A stretch of 64,000 nucleotides of DNA from Enoplosus armatus (GCF_043641665.1 NC_092184.1:15808108-15872107), one strand, 5' to 3'. Counted from the stretch's first letter, positions 37,390 to 49,800 are shown. Translations and numbers: made by a program. The notes: generated from the letters alone by a model not told the origin.

Positions 37390-40300
37390 TATCTGAGTGG
37401 ACAGCACATGTGCAAGTCATCTTGTGTGAGAGTGCTGGATTTAGAAAAGTGCATCTGTATGTAAGACTGAAGTGTTGTTGTTTGTCTTGCTGAGATTTCT
37501 CTCAGCATGGTGTGTGTGTGTGTATGTGTGTGTGCATCTACAACACAACATATACATGCACATAAATAGCAAAGGGGGACAAAAGGCGGGCCTTGTGTAA
37601 TTTGGCACCTGTCTTTTGTCCTTATCCAGGATTAGAAATGCACGGGCAAAGCGGTCTGTTCCTGGACTGCATCCCACTGAGGGTGTTTTCAGTCACTCAC
37701 ACACACAAATACAAACTCAGAGGAACATTGTATATAGAATATATATTTATATATACTATACATATTAGTTTGGCAGGGCAAAGATGTGACAAGAACACAA
37801 TTAAGCCCAAATAAATCCACATAAAAGAGCCGTTTCATCCGGTTATTATGGTGAATGATACCGTATTATTATTCCAATCCAATATCGAAATATCTGCTAC
37901 TTTTGTGACCAAAATACATGCTGAGCAGGATATTTTACAGCTGTTAGTACTCTCTGATGAATCAACTATGTGAATAACACTTACTTAAATTAATTTACCT
38001 TAAACCTTGTTTGCAGTTTTCATACTGCAAGTTTTTGTAACTTATTGTATTGGTATCAGTGTAAATGTCGGCCGATGAACTAATATCATCCCGGCAGATT
38101 TATCGGCCTGGCTCTGCTTTAAATGCTGGTTTCCAAATATGGCCCAACAGCAAATTAGAATCAAAACTGTCTTCACTCAGTGTCGTTAAAGAGGAACCGG
38201 GAGGAAACACTGCCGCCCACAATATATCTCATTTCTCATTATTTGTGACATTTCGACAGTCGTCGAGTGATTCTGGAAACCACAACAGTTCAAGTATTGC
38301 ACCATTTAAAACACTGGTATTCAAACATTGTTATTGTAATACTGTGGTCTAACTGTCAGAGCTTGATGAGCAGGATTAATCATATACTCCACTGATTCAT
38401 GAATAATGTGTTCCTCAACATGCACTCATGAACATCTGGACACAGATGTGTAACTGCAGCCAATCAACAGCCACTCTGTCAACCACAAGAACCGATGACA
38501 TCCGTACTTCAGTCTGAACACGTTAACGGTATCCTCATCCAACAGATGATGTACTGAAATGCCCTCATCTTTGGTTGTCATGGAAACAGCTGAGGTTTCC
38601 TCGGTGACCTAAAAGACCACGCACACATTCATGTGGTAAAGATGCCGTTTAGTTTCCCCCGACAGCGTTTCGACATGTAAAGATTTCTTTTCAAACTCAA
38701 CTGCGTGTAATTATGAAAACGCTTGGCTTGCACATAGAGTCGATTATCTGACATACACACACACACACACACACACAGCGCCTATTTCAAAAAAGGGATC
38801 GTCCATGGGGCAGAAAATATAAAAGAGTGTACAAAAATATGTGACACGTGGACCCGAAAAAAGGGCTGCCTCACTTTTACCCTCATGTATTAGCAGGCAG
38901 CCTTACGTGAGTGGCTCCACAACTGTGCATGCCACAAACTGTGACTCATGGAGAGAGAAACCGCTCCACAAACACCGAGACCCACTGAACTCTCCCCGTT
39001 ACAGTGCTGATGGTGGACAGAGCAAACACTGCGCTCGTCTCTTTAGAAACATGCTAGTCTGGAGATTAACTATGTAAACCTGATAACCCAGTCTGTCGCA
39101 GATGGATCCCACATGACTTCATCTCCCTGTTAATCATGTCACCAGGTTGGTAGGACACAAGGTGCCAAGTGCCTTTTTGTTTCTTTGCACATGGCCGCAC
39201 CCCCTGAGCCTCCTCCCTCCTCCCTCCAGAGAGTCAAGGCCCCACCTCGACCTTGTGTGCGTGTCAAAATCTAGATCAAAGGGATAGACTGCATTATATG
39301 TGTGTGTGTGTGTGTGTGTGGAAGGTAAACACCGCTCAAGCGTTGTCACAAGCAATGCGAGTGCCGAGCACATGGCCCCACTGAGAACAGGAGAGGGAGG
39401 GCGGCAGATAGCGGGGGATTAGAAGAGAGCAATACAAGCTGTACTAACTGACTCACTTTTGCAGCAGACGGCACAAGGCTGGGCTTTCTTAAAGGGCCAG
39501 GAGCACAGGAGGCCACGTTGCAGACATGCTGCTCCGCCTGGGCCGACTGATCGGGCTTCTGCACAGAGGTCTTGTGACAGAGGGGTAACCATAAACCCTT
39601 GTCTTACTGTGCCTTCAAGCTGGAACAGAGAATTTCACGTGGTGCCTGACTTCAACAGTAAAGGGCTTGTCCAAGGGAAGAAATACTTTTGCACACCTTG
39701 TGTGCAAGCTTGTGCTGGTCACAGCTGACCCAATTACCTCACCGTGGCTGAGGACAGGTCGATAGTCCAGACCATGCTCCAGTACATGCACTGCACTTAT
39801 AGAGCCGTGTTGTGGTACCGTGTCACATAGCAGGAAACCACCCTGCTGATAAAGACTTTTTTTTTCCCTTTACACAGAAAATCGTAGTTTTTCTAGAGAA
39901 AGATACCACACATACTTCTGTACCACAGCAAATGTAACAGTCATTGAGTTTGACTGTAGTCTTGACTGTCACACAGACTGAGACCTTAAAAAAACAACAA
40001 CCTTGAAATATTAAAGAGCAGCGACCTCGACTGCCAAGAAAGACTCATTATGTTTAATGTTCAAGGCTGACTGAACAAGAAAATGTCAAAGCAATCAGTG
40101 CAACTATGTTTTAAGGCAAGGCTTCTAAGGAAATATGCCATTATGTGCACAATAAAATGTCATTTACTTACAATGCTAAAACTATTAGAAACGCATATCC
40201 ACCTTCTTCCACATCTATACTCATGATTTCAAACTGGCATTCAACAACAAGCAGTGGAGGAACAAGTTCAGTCAGCTTTGAGGGGGGAAATGAAGCGCGA

Positions 40301-41510
40301 GTGGAGTAAACCGAGCCTTGTGTTTACCGCTCCATGTTCCCTCCCTGCTGCTGGCAGCTAAGCCTGGTGGCACCGCGAGTCCTGCCTGTTGCAGTGGGGG
40401 TGGGGGTGGGGGGGGGGGGGGGGGGGGGTGACGTCACGCGGCTCAGGCTAGCCATGTGCTTGCTGCTCATGTGGCCTTAAAAGCTCAGAGGCAGGATGGA
40501 GGGAGGGAGAGGAGGGGCTCTAATGCATCAGGACTTGTTTTTTTACAGCCTCGGCTTTCGCAGCGCCACAACAGGCTCAGGGGAAAGCCTTTAGGAACAA
40601 TATGTAATACATTTAAAGTAAAAACACAAACCTTTGTATAATTCTATATATCATGAAGACACCGAAACAACTGAAAGCCAAATTATCTATTTGCATGTAA
40701 GGTTTCTGGTCGCAATTGCTGAGTCATTTGCACTTAAATGAAATGGGGAAGTGGAAGCCAAGTCAGTAACTTTCTGCGGAAAACTGATACAATCCAGCCA
40801 CAATAGTCTCTACTATAACTATGAAATGTGATGCTGAGCCTAAAGCCTTGTATTTGAACCCATTTTTGTTGTGCAGGCTGCTTCTGTGCTGCCAGAGGAG
40901 GGCAAGGATGGGGGGGTGGGGAGGGAGGAGGCAGCGTTCAGGGAGAGAGAGGTGTATGCAGGCAGGACACGCGTCTGCACCACCCATGTCAAGACGATAG
41001 TGTGTACACGTGCTGTTTTCTTTGGCTTCCCATCAACTTAAGTTCCCTTCTTTTACTCCACCCCTCCAAAACAAAACACCACCAGCCAGGCCAATGGAAA
41101 AGCTGCCTTGTCACAAAGAGGAAGGCACAAGTCACAAGAGCAGCCAAACTGTTCTGACCTACAACAGATTAACAGTTATAGCACCGTGTATATATCCACC
41201 GAGGTTGTACTGAAGACATTTTGTGTAGTGATTTCTCTCTGCTCCACTGGAGTAAAATAGGAGTAAAAAAGGGAGGCAGGTGAGTCTGCCAGTCGACGCA
41301 ACACACTGAACACCGTGTTGCTTAATCACACAGAGAGAGGGAGGGCAGAGGGAGGGAGATTGGGTGACGAGCTCTGCACCCACGCTGTCCTAGTTTCCCT
41401 CAGTATCCACGCGCAGAGAGGAATAACCAAACTGCTGCTGCTCAGAGCGTCAAATCAGCAGCACACTGTCCTCTGCTAAATGTATATTCGTAAACCTGCA
41501 CCAGTTATAT

Positions 41511-41543
<33 letters not shown>

Positions 41544-41766
41544 TGATGTGAACGACTACAGTGCTGATTCTCTCATAGAGGCCTTAAAAGATCATAAACA
41601 GACAAATATAATAAATTACATTTATGTTTTGGAAGAGATTTCTTTTTCTTTGTCTTCAGAAAAATGTGTTTATTAAATTCTGGACAAAGTGGGTCATCTT
41701 ATCTCACAAAAAGTACAGTTGAAACTGTAAAGCTGCATTTGTCCTGATATATGTTTCGTCATATAT

Positions 41767-41831
<65 letters not shown>

Positions 41832-44800
41832 ACAATACAAACTGTTCTACTAGCTTAAATGCAATTATAATAAGCACTATGCACCATGTATCACTATGCA
41901 TAGCACTATGCATCATGTAATTATAATAACCACAGCACAAATACACACAAAAAACATGGCAGCTGTTCTTAAATTGCAACACCTGACGCTAACTTGGGCC
42001 CACGAGTGCACACGCAGTAAACACTATGACACGCTGCACAGCACAGCCACAGTCTGAAAGAGACAACATAAGCCAGAGGAGGACCTTTGCACCAGCTGTT
42101 TACAACCAGGATTCTTTCACAGCCAGTGTCCGACTCAAACACATGGTGAGTCCGTTGTGGACACGGCACACATTCCTAATATTAAACACAGAGTGAGTCA
42201 GTTAAAAATGGTACAAATGAGGAAGTGTTCCTCTGTGGAGAAAGATCTAAACACAGAAATAAAAAAAAGGCAGGAAATGCAAGAAAATGCAGAAAAAGAA
42301 AAGAAAATTAATATGAGTGAAAAGTAGGAAATGTTGTGGCAGGAAGCTGAAAATAGGTTTTGTAATAAATAAGTGTCAAGCTTCGTCTGACTGTTGGTAG
42401 TAAATGTTTATCAGGGACAGACAATGATAAGTCAACCCAACATCCACTTATCTTGTACTTTGTGTCCTCTCAAATCAATTTTAGCCCTGAAAACACACTG
42501 CTTTTTCTACTACAATGACAAATGTTTTTTGAGAAAAGCAGGACTTCATAACGTAAACAACCATGACTTAAAAACTAAAAAAAACACACGGACATCACCA
42601 TCTCTCCAGATTCAGAACCAATTATGCAAATCCTGATTACAGTTGTGATCGCGCTTATACTAAAAAAAGGAGCACGCTTTGTTTCCTTTTTATTTATTCT
42701 TTTATTTTTTTTTATTTTTTTTCAAATGTCCCTCCTCCTATCCCCGACACTTTAGCTCATATTGCAGCGTGGCTTCAAAAGAATGGAGGCTCCATTGTTC
42801 AGTGATAATCACGAGCACCAATAAAGCTGTACAAAAAAGTCTTAGCAAGATTCACAAACCTCTGACGAATGCAGCACACAAGCTGCCGCTTATAGGCTGA
42901 TAATTGCTCAGTATTTGAAAGGTCTGGCATAGGACAGCGCCATGAGATTATGATGAAAGTGGTTCTAGTTTACACATTTATCTGCAAGTTTTGGTCAAAA
43001 ATCAAACCCCAGAAACCTGCGGCTTACCTGAATGTATCTCAGCGCACTTCTTAGCACACTCAGATTGGAGGTCTTCTTCTCGTCTATGTTGGGGATGTTC
43101 TTCTTCAGCGTTTCAAAGCACTCCTTCAGGTGTGCTCGTCTGACGGACACAAGACAAGACAGACGCGGATTTGAGGCGGCAGAAAGGGTAGAGCCACACT
43201 TTATTTCAGTAACAGATGATCAACACAACACTTTCAATTGGTGCTCTTGACTAAAAAAAAAAAAATCAAATCAAACTTAGCAATAAAATCAAACTGCTAT
43301 AAGTAAACAAAAGGTATCAGTCAATTTCAGAGAAAACTGGGAAAAACCACACTATGTGACTAGTACACTATTATTCAAATGTAGCAGTACATAAAACCTC
43401 AGATCTCGCTCTCTTTAATGAGGCCCTATGGTAGACAGGTTGAACCCACCTGTTTTTCTCAAGCTTGTTATGCACCTCTCTTGTGCCTGCCCTGTAAGAG
43501 CACAAATGAGAGCACAGTAAGAATTTGGTGTCCGAAAGGGCAATGTGACAAGAGTAATCAAAATCAACCAAAGAGGAGTTTTCTTGCTTTGTTGCTAGCA
43601 GATAGTTCAGTGACAATAATCTGCCACGCATGTCCAATTCAAAGTTTGAGGGGTTTTAGGAGGCTACAGCTTAAAGTGCTTAAGGACATTTTATAGACTT
43701 ATGTATTGATTGACAAAAAAAATAACAGTTCAATTAAAAGCAATTCTCAGTTACAGCCCTGTTTCAATAATAATGTTAACTGAATAGGTTTAGACTCACC
43801 CTCCAGGCCTCTTCTTGCTGTCTAGGTGGCGGCCGTCATCAGGAGGACTCCCCCGGCTGATGGGGCCGTTCTGAAGAGGAGCCTGCTGGAGCACGGGGCC
43901 CGACTGGGGGAGTAAGGCGTGTTGTTGCGGGGGTGAGACGATGGAACCGGGATAGCGTTGAACCAACTGCTGCTGTAGTTTAGTGTTGGTAGTTTGGGCG
44001 ATGAGCTGCGGGAGATGATGGTGGTTCTGTATCAGCTGCTTGTGGTTAACGGTCAGCACAGAGGTTGGGTGCTCGGGTTTGGGTTGAGGAGAGCGTGGCA
44101 GAGTAGCAGCAGGTGGTGGAGCACCAGGGGAGAGCGTGGCGACTGGCAGAGTGGGTGAGCCTGTCGGGTTTGGGGTGACCACGGGGATGGGGATGACGGT
44201 GATGGGCATGGAGGGGGGAGGCAGACAGGGTTGTATAGGCGCCTGGCGGCACTCAGTGCGGAGCTCCTCTGCTTTAGAAACATTGTTGATGTGGATTGTT
44301 GAGTTATACTTCACATCAGAGTGCCTCTGCTCTGCCAGCTGCTCCAGACGCTGCTTTTCCTTTAGTTCATCCTCTGTGGACAAAATGAGGCAAATAACAG
44401 TTTCCTCCTATACACACTTAAAATACTATAAACCACAGTACCACAACACAAAATATGATTATATACACTTTATGTTTATTAAATTATTGAGACACAATCA
44501 ATTATAGAACCGTGACCTTGATTAAAAAGTTGGGCAGCATATGTGAGAGGAAATAAAACGGTTGCAACTGTCCCGATGGACCTTTCATTGGTGTATTTGA
44601 CAAACCTTTGAGAAGTACTTGGTAATACAATATAACACGCACAAACCAAGGCCTACTACCGGCCACATTCATCTGGATTGTCCTAATTATAGTAAAGCAG
44701 AGTAACAGAGTATTCAAGAATTAAAGCTACAGGTATCTCCACTCAGAAAATGTTGAGGTTTCTGTTTATCAACACAGCAGTAAAGTCAAACGCGCTCCAT

Positions 44801-47800
44801 CGTTACAAGATAGTTTGTGCCTCCCTGTTAATTTCCACGTGATAATTTTCTGTGGTCAAGTAGGGAGAAGTCCAAGTCTCAATTAGTGGCAAGTAGGAGT
44901 CTTTTTCTGTGCTTCTTTGTAACAGGCTTAAAAGTGAGTGTATTTTTACATTCACAAAATCCTGCCAAACTACAAGCACACTCTAAAAGAAGGTTGTTGC
45001 TCTAATGGAGCTACATCTTGCTGTAATGTAATCCCAGTCACAGTCCGCCGACCAGGTTGTGTTGAGGAGGAGGGTGCAGTTCTGCTCAATCTTGACAATA
45101 TTGCGGTATTTTGACAACAAAAGAGGAGTTGGAATCAAAGAGCTTCATCAGCCCTGTTGTACTATCCAATCATATTCAAAACGCCCCCTCCATAATGTAT
45201 GGATGCTGGAAAGATGGGCTGTCTGGTTGCTATGGCAGCTGGGAAGTTCAATGTCAGATAAAAGTAGTTGTCATCAACCCCATTATGAAGTGGAACCAGA
45301 GTCACTGCAGCACTACACACTGGTCCCTTCACTGCAGAGCTAAAGACTCGGCAGAGTAGACTTATTTACATCTCGGGATATTCATTACAAGCCACTGAAA
45401 ACACGGTAATATCAACGTTAAGAATTATATAGAAACGTACAAAACAAAACAAGACTCAATGTAAAATATCATGACTTTAAAGATAAATGACACGGGATTT
45501 CTCATGGACACTGTATCATCATTTTAGATTATACACTCAGTTTCCAGTTTATCAGGTACAGATAGTCTACCCTCATTGATATAAGTGAGGTGGACAAAAT
45601 AAAAGAAACACCTGTCAGTATAGTAATACAGTTAAACAGCACCACAAACTACAGCCTTTAAAATGATCATGGAGTTGAATCAACACTGAACATGATGGTA
45701 ACATGAAGGACTGTTGTATTAGGCTGCATTAGTTTCAGCTAGGTGTACCAAAAAAAACTGGCAACTGATTCTATACGATTCTATGACAGATGTCTGCCTC
45801 TGTAATAAATTATTTAGATTTAACGCAGGTTGAATATTGGCATATTCTCTAACATTTCTGCCTTTAAAAATGTGTTTTAGTACTGTTAGCCATGTGGGTT
45901 AGGGGGAACTTTTTGTAAAAAAATAAAGTTTTCAATGTGATGAATACTACTTAATATGTTCCCCGGTGTATTGCAAGTCCCCCACACATTACAACCAGCC
46001 AAAATTGTATTTGTCCACCAGTTAAGAGTTCAAAGTTCAGGAACATTACGGCCCTGCTTTTTACACACACACACAATCCTTTCACTGAGGCTTAGCCCAA
46101 CTATTACCAAAGAAAAGCTGCAAATTATGTGAACATACATACATATTTATGTAAATATTTGCAGGGACCGTGATGCAACTTTCATGAACATGAGCTACCA
46201 TTGTAAAAATCATGTGAAAGAGGAGGGAGACATTTCCAGCTCTAAATAGCTCTGGAGAACAATTTAATAGCATCATATTTAACAGTCAAGTGTGGCACTT
46301 TTTGCTGAGTGCATCCGTTACGTTACATTGAAAAATCTTTTCTTCAACGTAAAAAAAGTAGAAAAGAACAAGATGTTCTGGTTACTGTGCGAGCCAGCTT
46401 TCATAAGACGTTGAATGACCTGTTATGAGACTGATAAATTTAGTATTGTGGTGCCGACACACACTAGACTGAGGAGTGTCTTTTCTGAGAGAAAACCTAT
46501 GAAACACTTGTAAAAACATGAGGGTTTTCAATAGACATTATATAACTGCAGCAGCACATTGGAAACACTGGCCTACTTTCCTCCACACAGTGACCTGCTC
46601 TACAGTATCAGAGAGGGAGGAGGCAGGAGGAGGTGGGGGGAGGACTCTGCTCTCCCAATGCAGCATGGCGGGAGGAGCTGGGAGAGGGAAGAAGCAGGAG
46701 CTCTCACTCTGAGGCTTTCTGAATATCACAAATGTATCCATAATGCTAAAGTGTGGAGAACTGCAACCCTTTTCAGACTCAGTAAAATTGCTGGGCTCAT
46801 CCATTTGCTACAGTAAAGTCACATGTAGGCCTCTTTTATGGAAAATGTCTATATTAACTGAATATCCTTGAATATTTGGCACACAAGCTTGCACAACACA
46901 GGAAGTTAAGTATAACGTACAAGGTCATTAGCGTGGAGGGAGAGCAGTTAACTAAATTCTGTGTTGAACCAATTTCAAGCCTTTTACAAAACTTGGCAGT
47001 GAAGCCTGAAAATAACTGTGTTGTCTGAGTCAAATCTGCAGCTACTAAAGGATCTTAGTGGTCTAGGTGCTGCATTTACAGCTTCACTTTCTTCTCATGA
47101 TGTTTCTAACACGTCGTAAAAATGTTACTAATGCCTAAGTAGGCCGATTAGCAGACAGCAACATGCAGACATCAACATGTTAAACTGGCAGTGTTTACAG
47201 ATTACAGTCCATATGTGAAAAGGGGTTTAATGAGATCATGGTTGATGTGGAACTCTGCTCTGCATGTGCTGTTTTCCTTCAAACCTGTTATGTTCCACTG
47301 TCGCAGCTATATTTGATTAAACACACACCAGCCATGGCAACTTTTTAAAATTCAGAAAGGGTCTTATTTTTGTCACACTAAGATCTGTATATGAATATAA
47401 TAATAATAATAGTTATTGGCAGTGATCAGAATCAGAATCAGAAATACTTTATTGATCCCCGGGGGGAAATTGTACAGTACCGGTGCTCCCATTCCAGAGT
47501 AGAAAAATAGCATAATTTAGAACTAAAGGTATGTACAAAATATAAAAATAAGAAATAGAAAATAAAAAATGATGATGCAGTAGTGACTCATCTTCTTCAT
47601 ACACAATCTTTGGGAGGGGTTGCCCAGCTCGCACGTGGTGAAAGGGGCGGGACCACCCAACCCCTCCACCCCCCCCACCCTTCTGTTAACATAAGGAGGC
47701 GTGGCTGGTTGGTACACGTCATCGACAGACAGTCAAAGCTCTCCACGAGCGTCTGAAACGCTGGGGAGTTTGTTTTTTGTTTTTTTTGTCCACGAGACAA

Positions 47801-48658
47801 ACAAGCAGACTGAAACATGTAGTGTTATAGCACTGCAACACCATATATTTTTAAGCAGCGTGGATAATTAAGGAGCACAGATGCAGGTAGGGGAAGCCTG
47901 AAAGCAACAGTCACTTGATCCCCCGGCGGACGATGTCAGGTCATTATGTAAAACGAGCTTGGCATTCCCTGCGCCACCGCCCTTTATTCCCCCATGTTTG
48001 GTTTAGTTGAGTTTTTTTGTTTTAAATGTCCCGTAGCCGTGCGTGCAGTCAGTCACAAATATACTGACGAGTAAAAGCAGAAAGGGAAAGGATCTGACAA
48101 CTTTACAGTGATTCTACTGTGCAGCCTGCCTCTGTAATAACCCTGTCTATGCAGCAGGTTTCAATGCAGTCACCCCCTGATACTGCAGCAGACCCATGTA
48201 TGTTTATTAGCTGTTTGGGACAGCTGTGATTTAGATTAAGACAAACTGTTACATGAACCAACGCAAGAATTAAGACAATTCTGCAACGCGTCTACACATC
48301 AAAACGAATATGAAAGTAAAACTAAAATGTCAGAAACGGACTGAAACGCATTCCTCTCAGTAGCTAGTCATATTTTAATTTAGAAGCATTAAAACCGGAG
48401 ATGTACTGTAAGTACTTCATGAATGGCGCTGATAAATCAACGATAAACAGGGTTTGTCTGTAACTTAGAAAATACATCTTTCAGAGACACATTTCGCTGA
48501 ATTGTGGAGTATTTCACTGTTAATATTTCACAGTTACCAATGTTGGGAAAGCATAAACTATATTTCTAATAAAATACCAACTTACCACGTGCTTTCTGTT
48601 GTTGCTGGGCTTGCAATTCCAAAAACTTGGCTGCTTCCAGAAGTGTTTCGATGCTCAT
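35075..48658 (-). CDS. mnt: MNT, MAX-network bHLH-zip transcriptional repressor (599 aa)
   Basis: MNT dimerises with MAX, binds E-boxes (CACGTG) in the nucleus, recruits Sin3 corepressors and antagonises MYC. Exons on the minus strand: 48658-48586, 44373-43800, 43491-43450, 43139-43028, 36233-36041, 35880-35075. They sum to 1,800 bases, exactly 599 codons plus TGA, with GT-AG borders throughout. Seen: N-terminal MSIETLLEAAKFLE, the Sin3-interaction motif; a Pro/Gln-rich region with ITVIPIPVVTPNP; the bHLH from about residue 220 (REVHNKLEKNRRAHLKECFE) to 267; a zipper from 268 (LKRKEKEYEHDMERLAREK); and a long Thr/Pro/His-rich C-terminus ending QTVLNPVTMVTMPSFPISTL plus KLA. Human MNT is of similar length (about 580) and shares both ends. 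Lies in tandem downstream of mettl16. Confidence 0.97.
36041..36233 (-). CDS. mnt: mnt exon 5, leucine zipper
   Basis: Encodes TLKRKEKEYEHDMERLAREK and IATQQRLSELKNDLSQWMDV, the MAX-dimerising zipper, then EIDRVLRQTVQPEEDQASTS. Acceptor CCTTTCAG, donor TCAG|GTAGGC. Confidence 0.96.
37307..37389. repeat. (TG)35(AG)6 microsatellite
   Basis: Compound tract in mnt intron 4. Confidence 0.9.
40396..40428. repeat. G-rich tract
   Basis: GGGGGTGGGGGT followed by about 21 G, directly abutting TGACGTCA. Could fold as a G-quadruplex. Confidence 0.85.
40429..40436. promoter_or_regulatory. Palindromic cAMP response element TGACGTCA
   Basis: Full consensus CREB/ATF site followed by CGCGG, in mnt intron 4, next to a G-rich tract. 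Function not shown. Confidence 0.4.
41511..41541. repeat. (ATA)n trinucleotide tract
   Basis: About ten near-perfect ATA/TAA units. Confidence 0.85.
41770..41829. repeat. (AC)30 microsatellite
   Basis: Perfect tract in mnt intron 4, preceded by ATATATACAT. Confidence 0.9.
43028..43139 (-). CDS. mnt: mnt exon 4, helix-loop-helix
   Basis: Encodes RAHLKECFETLKKNIPNIDE and KKTSNLSVLRSALRYIQ, helix 1, loop and helix 2. Acceptor CCGTCAG, donor TCAG|GTAAGC. Confidence 0.96.
43450..43491 (-). CDS. mnt: mnt exon 3, basic region of bHLH
   Basis: A 42-base exon encoding AGTREVHNKLEKNR, the E-box-contacting basic region with the His-Glu-Arg type residues. Acceptor CTCTTACAG, donor ACAG|GTGGGT. Confidence 0.96.
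43800..44373 (-). CDS. mnt: mnt exon 2, Pro/Gln-rich region
   Basis: Acceptor TTGTCCACAG, donor GAGG|GTGAGT. Begins EDELKEKQRLEQLAEQR (an acidic/basic helix after the SID) and continues through a Pro-rich part and a Gln/His-rich part to DSKKRPGG, which abuts the bHLH. Likely disordered. Confidence 0.95.
45537..45768. mobile_element. MITE-like element with terminal inverted repeats
   Basis: The left end TCAGTTTCCAGTTTATCAGG and the reverse complement of the right end, TCAGTTGCCAGTTTTTTTGG, pair over about 24 bases. The 232-base inside (ACCTGTCAGTATAGTAATAC, GATCATGGAGTTGAATCA) has no coding frame. The same arrangement is familiar as a fish repeat. Target duplication not clear. Confidence 0.65.
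47424..47476 (-). mobile_element. Non-LTR retroelement 3' tail (minus strand)
   Basis: On the minus strand it reads CAATTTCCCCCCGGGGATCA and ATAAAGTATTTCTGATTCTG, nearly identical to the copy at 57461-57509. It sits in mnt intron 1 in the sense of mnt and carries AATAAA. Confidence 0.65.
48586..48658 (-). CDS. mnt: mnt exon 1, Sin3-interaction domain
   Basis: ATG at 48658 begins MSIETLLEAAKFLELQAQQQ and ends QKAR plus one base at donor CACGTG|GTAAG. The amphipathic MSIETLLEAAKFLE helix is the Sin3 PAH2-binding SID of MNT/MXD proteins. Confidence 0.96.
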
Positions 48659-48659
48659 T

Positions 48660-48860
48660 TCTGTCCAGTTGAAAAGACTGTGGCTTAATTTTGTAAGAGA
48701 AAGGCGATAAAGCAAATGCGCCTAAATACTACAGGGAGAGGTTCCCAGTCTAAAGCTGGAAAAAGGGTAATCGGATACCCCCTCAGTAGAAACTCTACCA
48801 CTTACGTAGAGGAGTTACAAACAAGATGGCGCTCAGAGTAGTGGGAACAAATAAGGTTTG
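48660..48860 (-). promoter_or_regulatory. mnt: mnt 5' leader and promoter region with YY1-like motif
   Basis: Upstream of the mnt ATG. CAAGATGGCG at about 48822-48831 matches the YY1 core, which often lies close to start sites of TATA-less genes. No TATA box was seen. The start site is inferred to lie around 48,700-48,830. Confidence 0.4.
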
Positions 48861-49717
48861 TGAATCACGCACCGTTTGTAACCGCCCACAGACAGACACA
48901 CTCCCTCCCATGTACAGAGAGAGAAAATGACAAAACACGGATAATGGTGTGGATGGGATTAACAATTGTGTAATAAAGGGGTGAGTCACGTCCGTTACAG
49001 TTGTAACACTGGTGCTACATTCGCCTGTTCGATTTTTTTTTTAAATTTTAACAAAATATTGCCAAACACGATTATCAGCTAGCTAAACGCTAACACTGCT
49101 GTCTGTCATGTGTCGCATAGCAACCACTTTAGCTTAACGGAGCAGCGTTCCTTCACCTGCAAGGCAGAGCAGAAACGTTTAGGGACGATAGGATGTATAA
49201 TGACTGAGGGCTTTTCAAATAACTTACATTTTCTACTTACACACTACTTGTGTCATATTTATTAAAATCTTGAAATCTAATGCCTAGTTGTGGCTTGTTC
49301 CTGATATATCACTCTGAAAACTATGCTGGTTTCAACGTGAAAATGAGTGAAAACGAGACGTTGCCAACCGTCTCCGCAATTTACAAGTAACCATGACTGC
49401 AGCAAATTTACATTTCACCGATGTATTGTTCCAACCGCCAATCAGCGCGAAGAACAACAAGGTATGGCGTCTGCACACATGGAGACAAGCGATGCATTGT
49501 GCAGCGTCTCCAAGCTTTTTGAGGCAGGCATCACTGATAATAATATGGTTGAATCGGAAGTAGTTTTGATAACGACAGCGAGCCAGTACATAAGGCTCAA
49601 AATTAAACCAAATTAGAGCAGTTGTAGTGTTAGAGAATGTCATTCAGCAGAGGACATGATGCAGTCTGCTGACCTGCATTACGTTTCAATTAGCTTTTTA
49701 AACATTTAATTACTGCT

Positions 49718-49800
49718 CAGTTTTACGGTACTTGTACTTTACTTAAGTGTTTCTATTTTCTGCCACTGCATACTACTACTTCACTAACTTCACTATATAG
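49718..49800 (+). repeat. Possible dispersed repeat fragment
   Basis: GTACTTGTACTTTACTTAAG, CTGCCACTGCATACTACTAC and TTCACTAAC resemble a repeat I recall as frequent in fish introns. Only one copy is seen here. Confidence 0.35.

Larger units (their letters stand above)
36234..43027 (-). other. mnt: mnt intron 4 (6.8 kb)
   Basis: Separates helix-loop-helix and zipper exons. Holds (TG)n(AG)n at 37307-37389, CA/TG tracts at 38755-38777 and 39299-39320, a G run next to TGACGTCA at 40396-40436, an (ATA)n tract at 41511-41541 and (AC)30 at 41770-41829. No other gene seen. Confidence 0.8.
44374..48585 (-). other. mnt: mnt intron 1 (4.2 kb)
   Basis: Holds an inverted-repeat-ended element at 45537-45768 and a retroelement tail at 47424-47476 in the sense orientation. 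Two further CACGTG E-boxes lie at about 44,837 and 47,632. Confidence 0.8.

Noticed and set aside
44136..44507. 123-codon plus-strand frame
   Set aside because: Antisense shadow of mnt exon 2.
49332..49643. Overlapping 103- and 89-codon frames on opposite strands between mettl16 and mnt
   Set aside because: No recognised protein, both strands open over the same bases, no clear promoter or poly(A) context.
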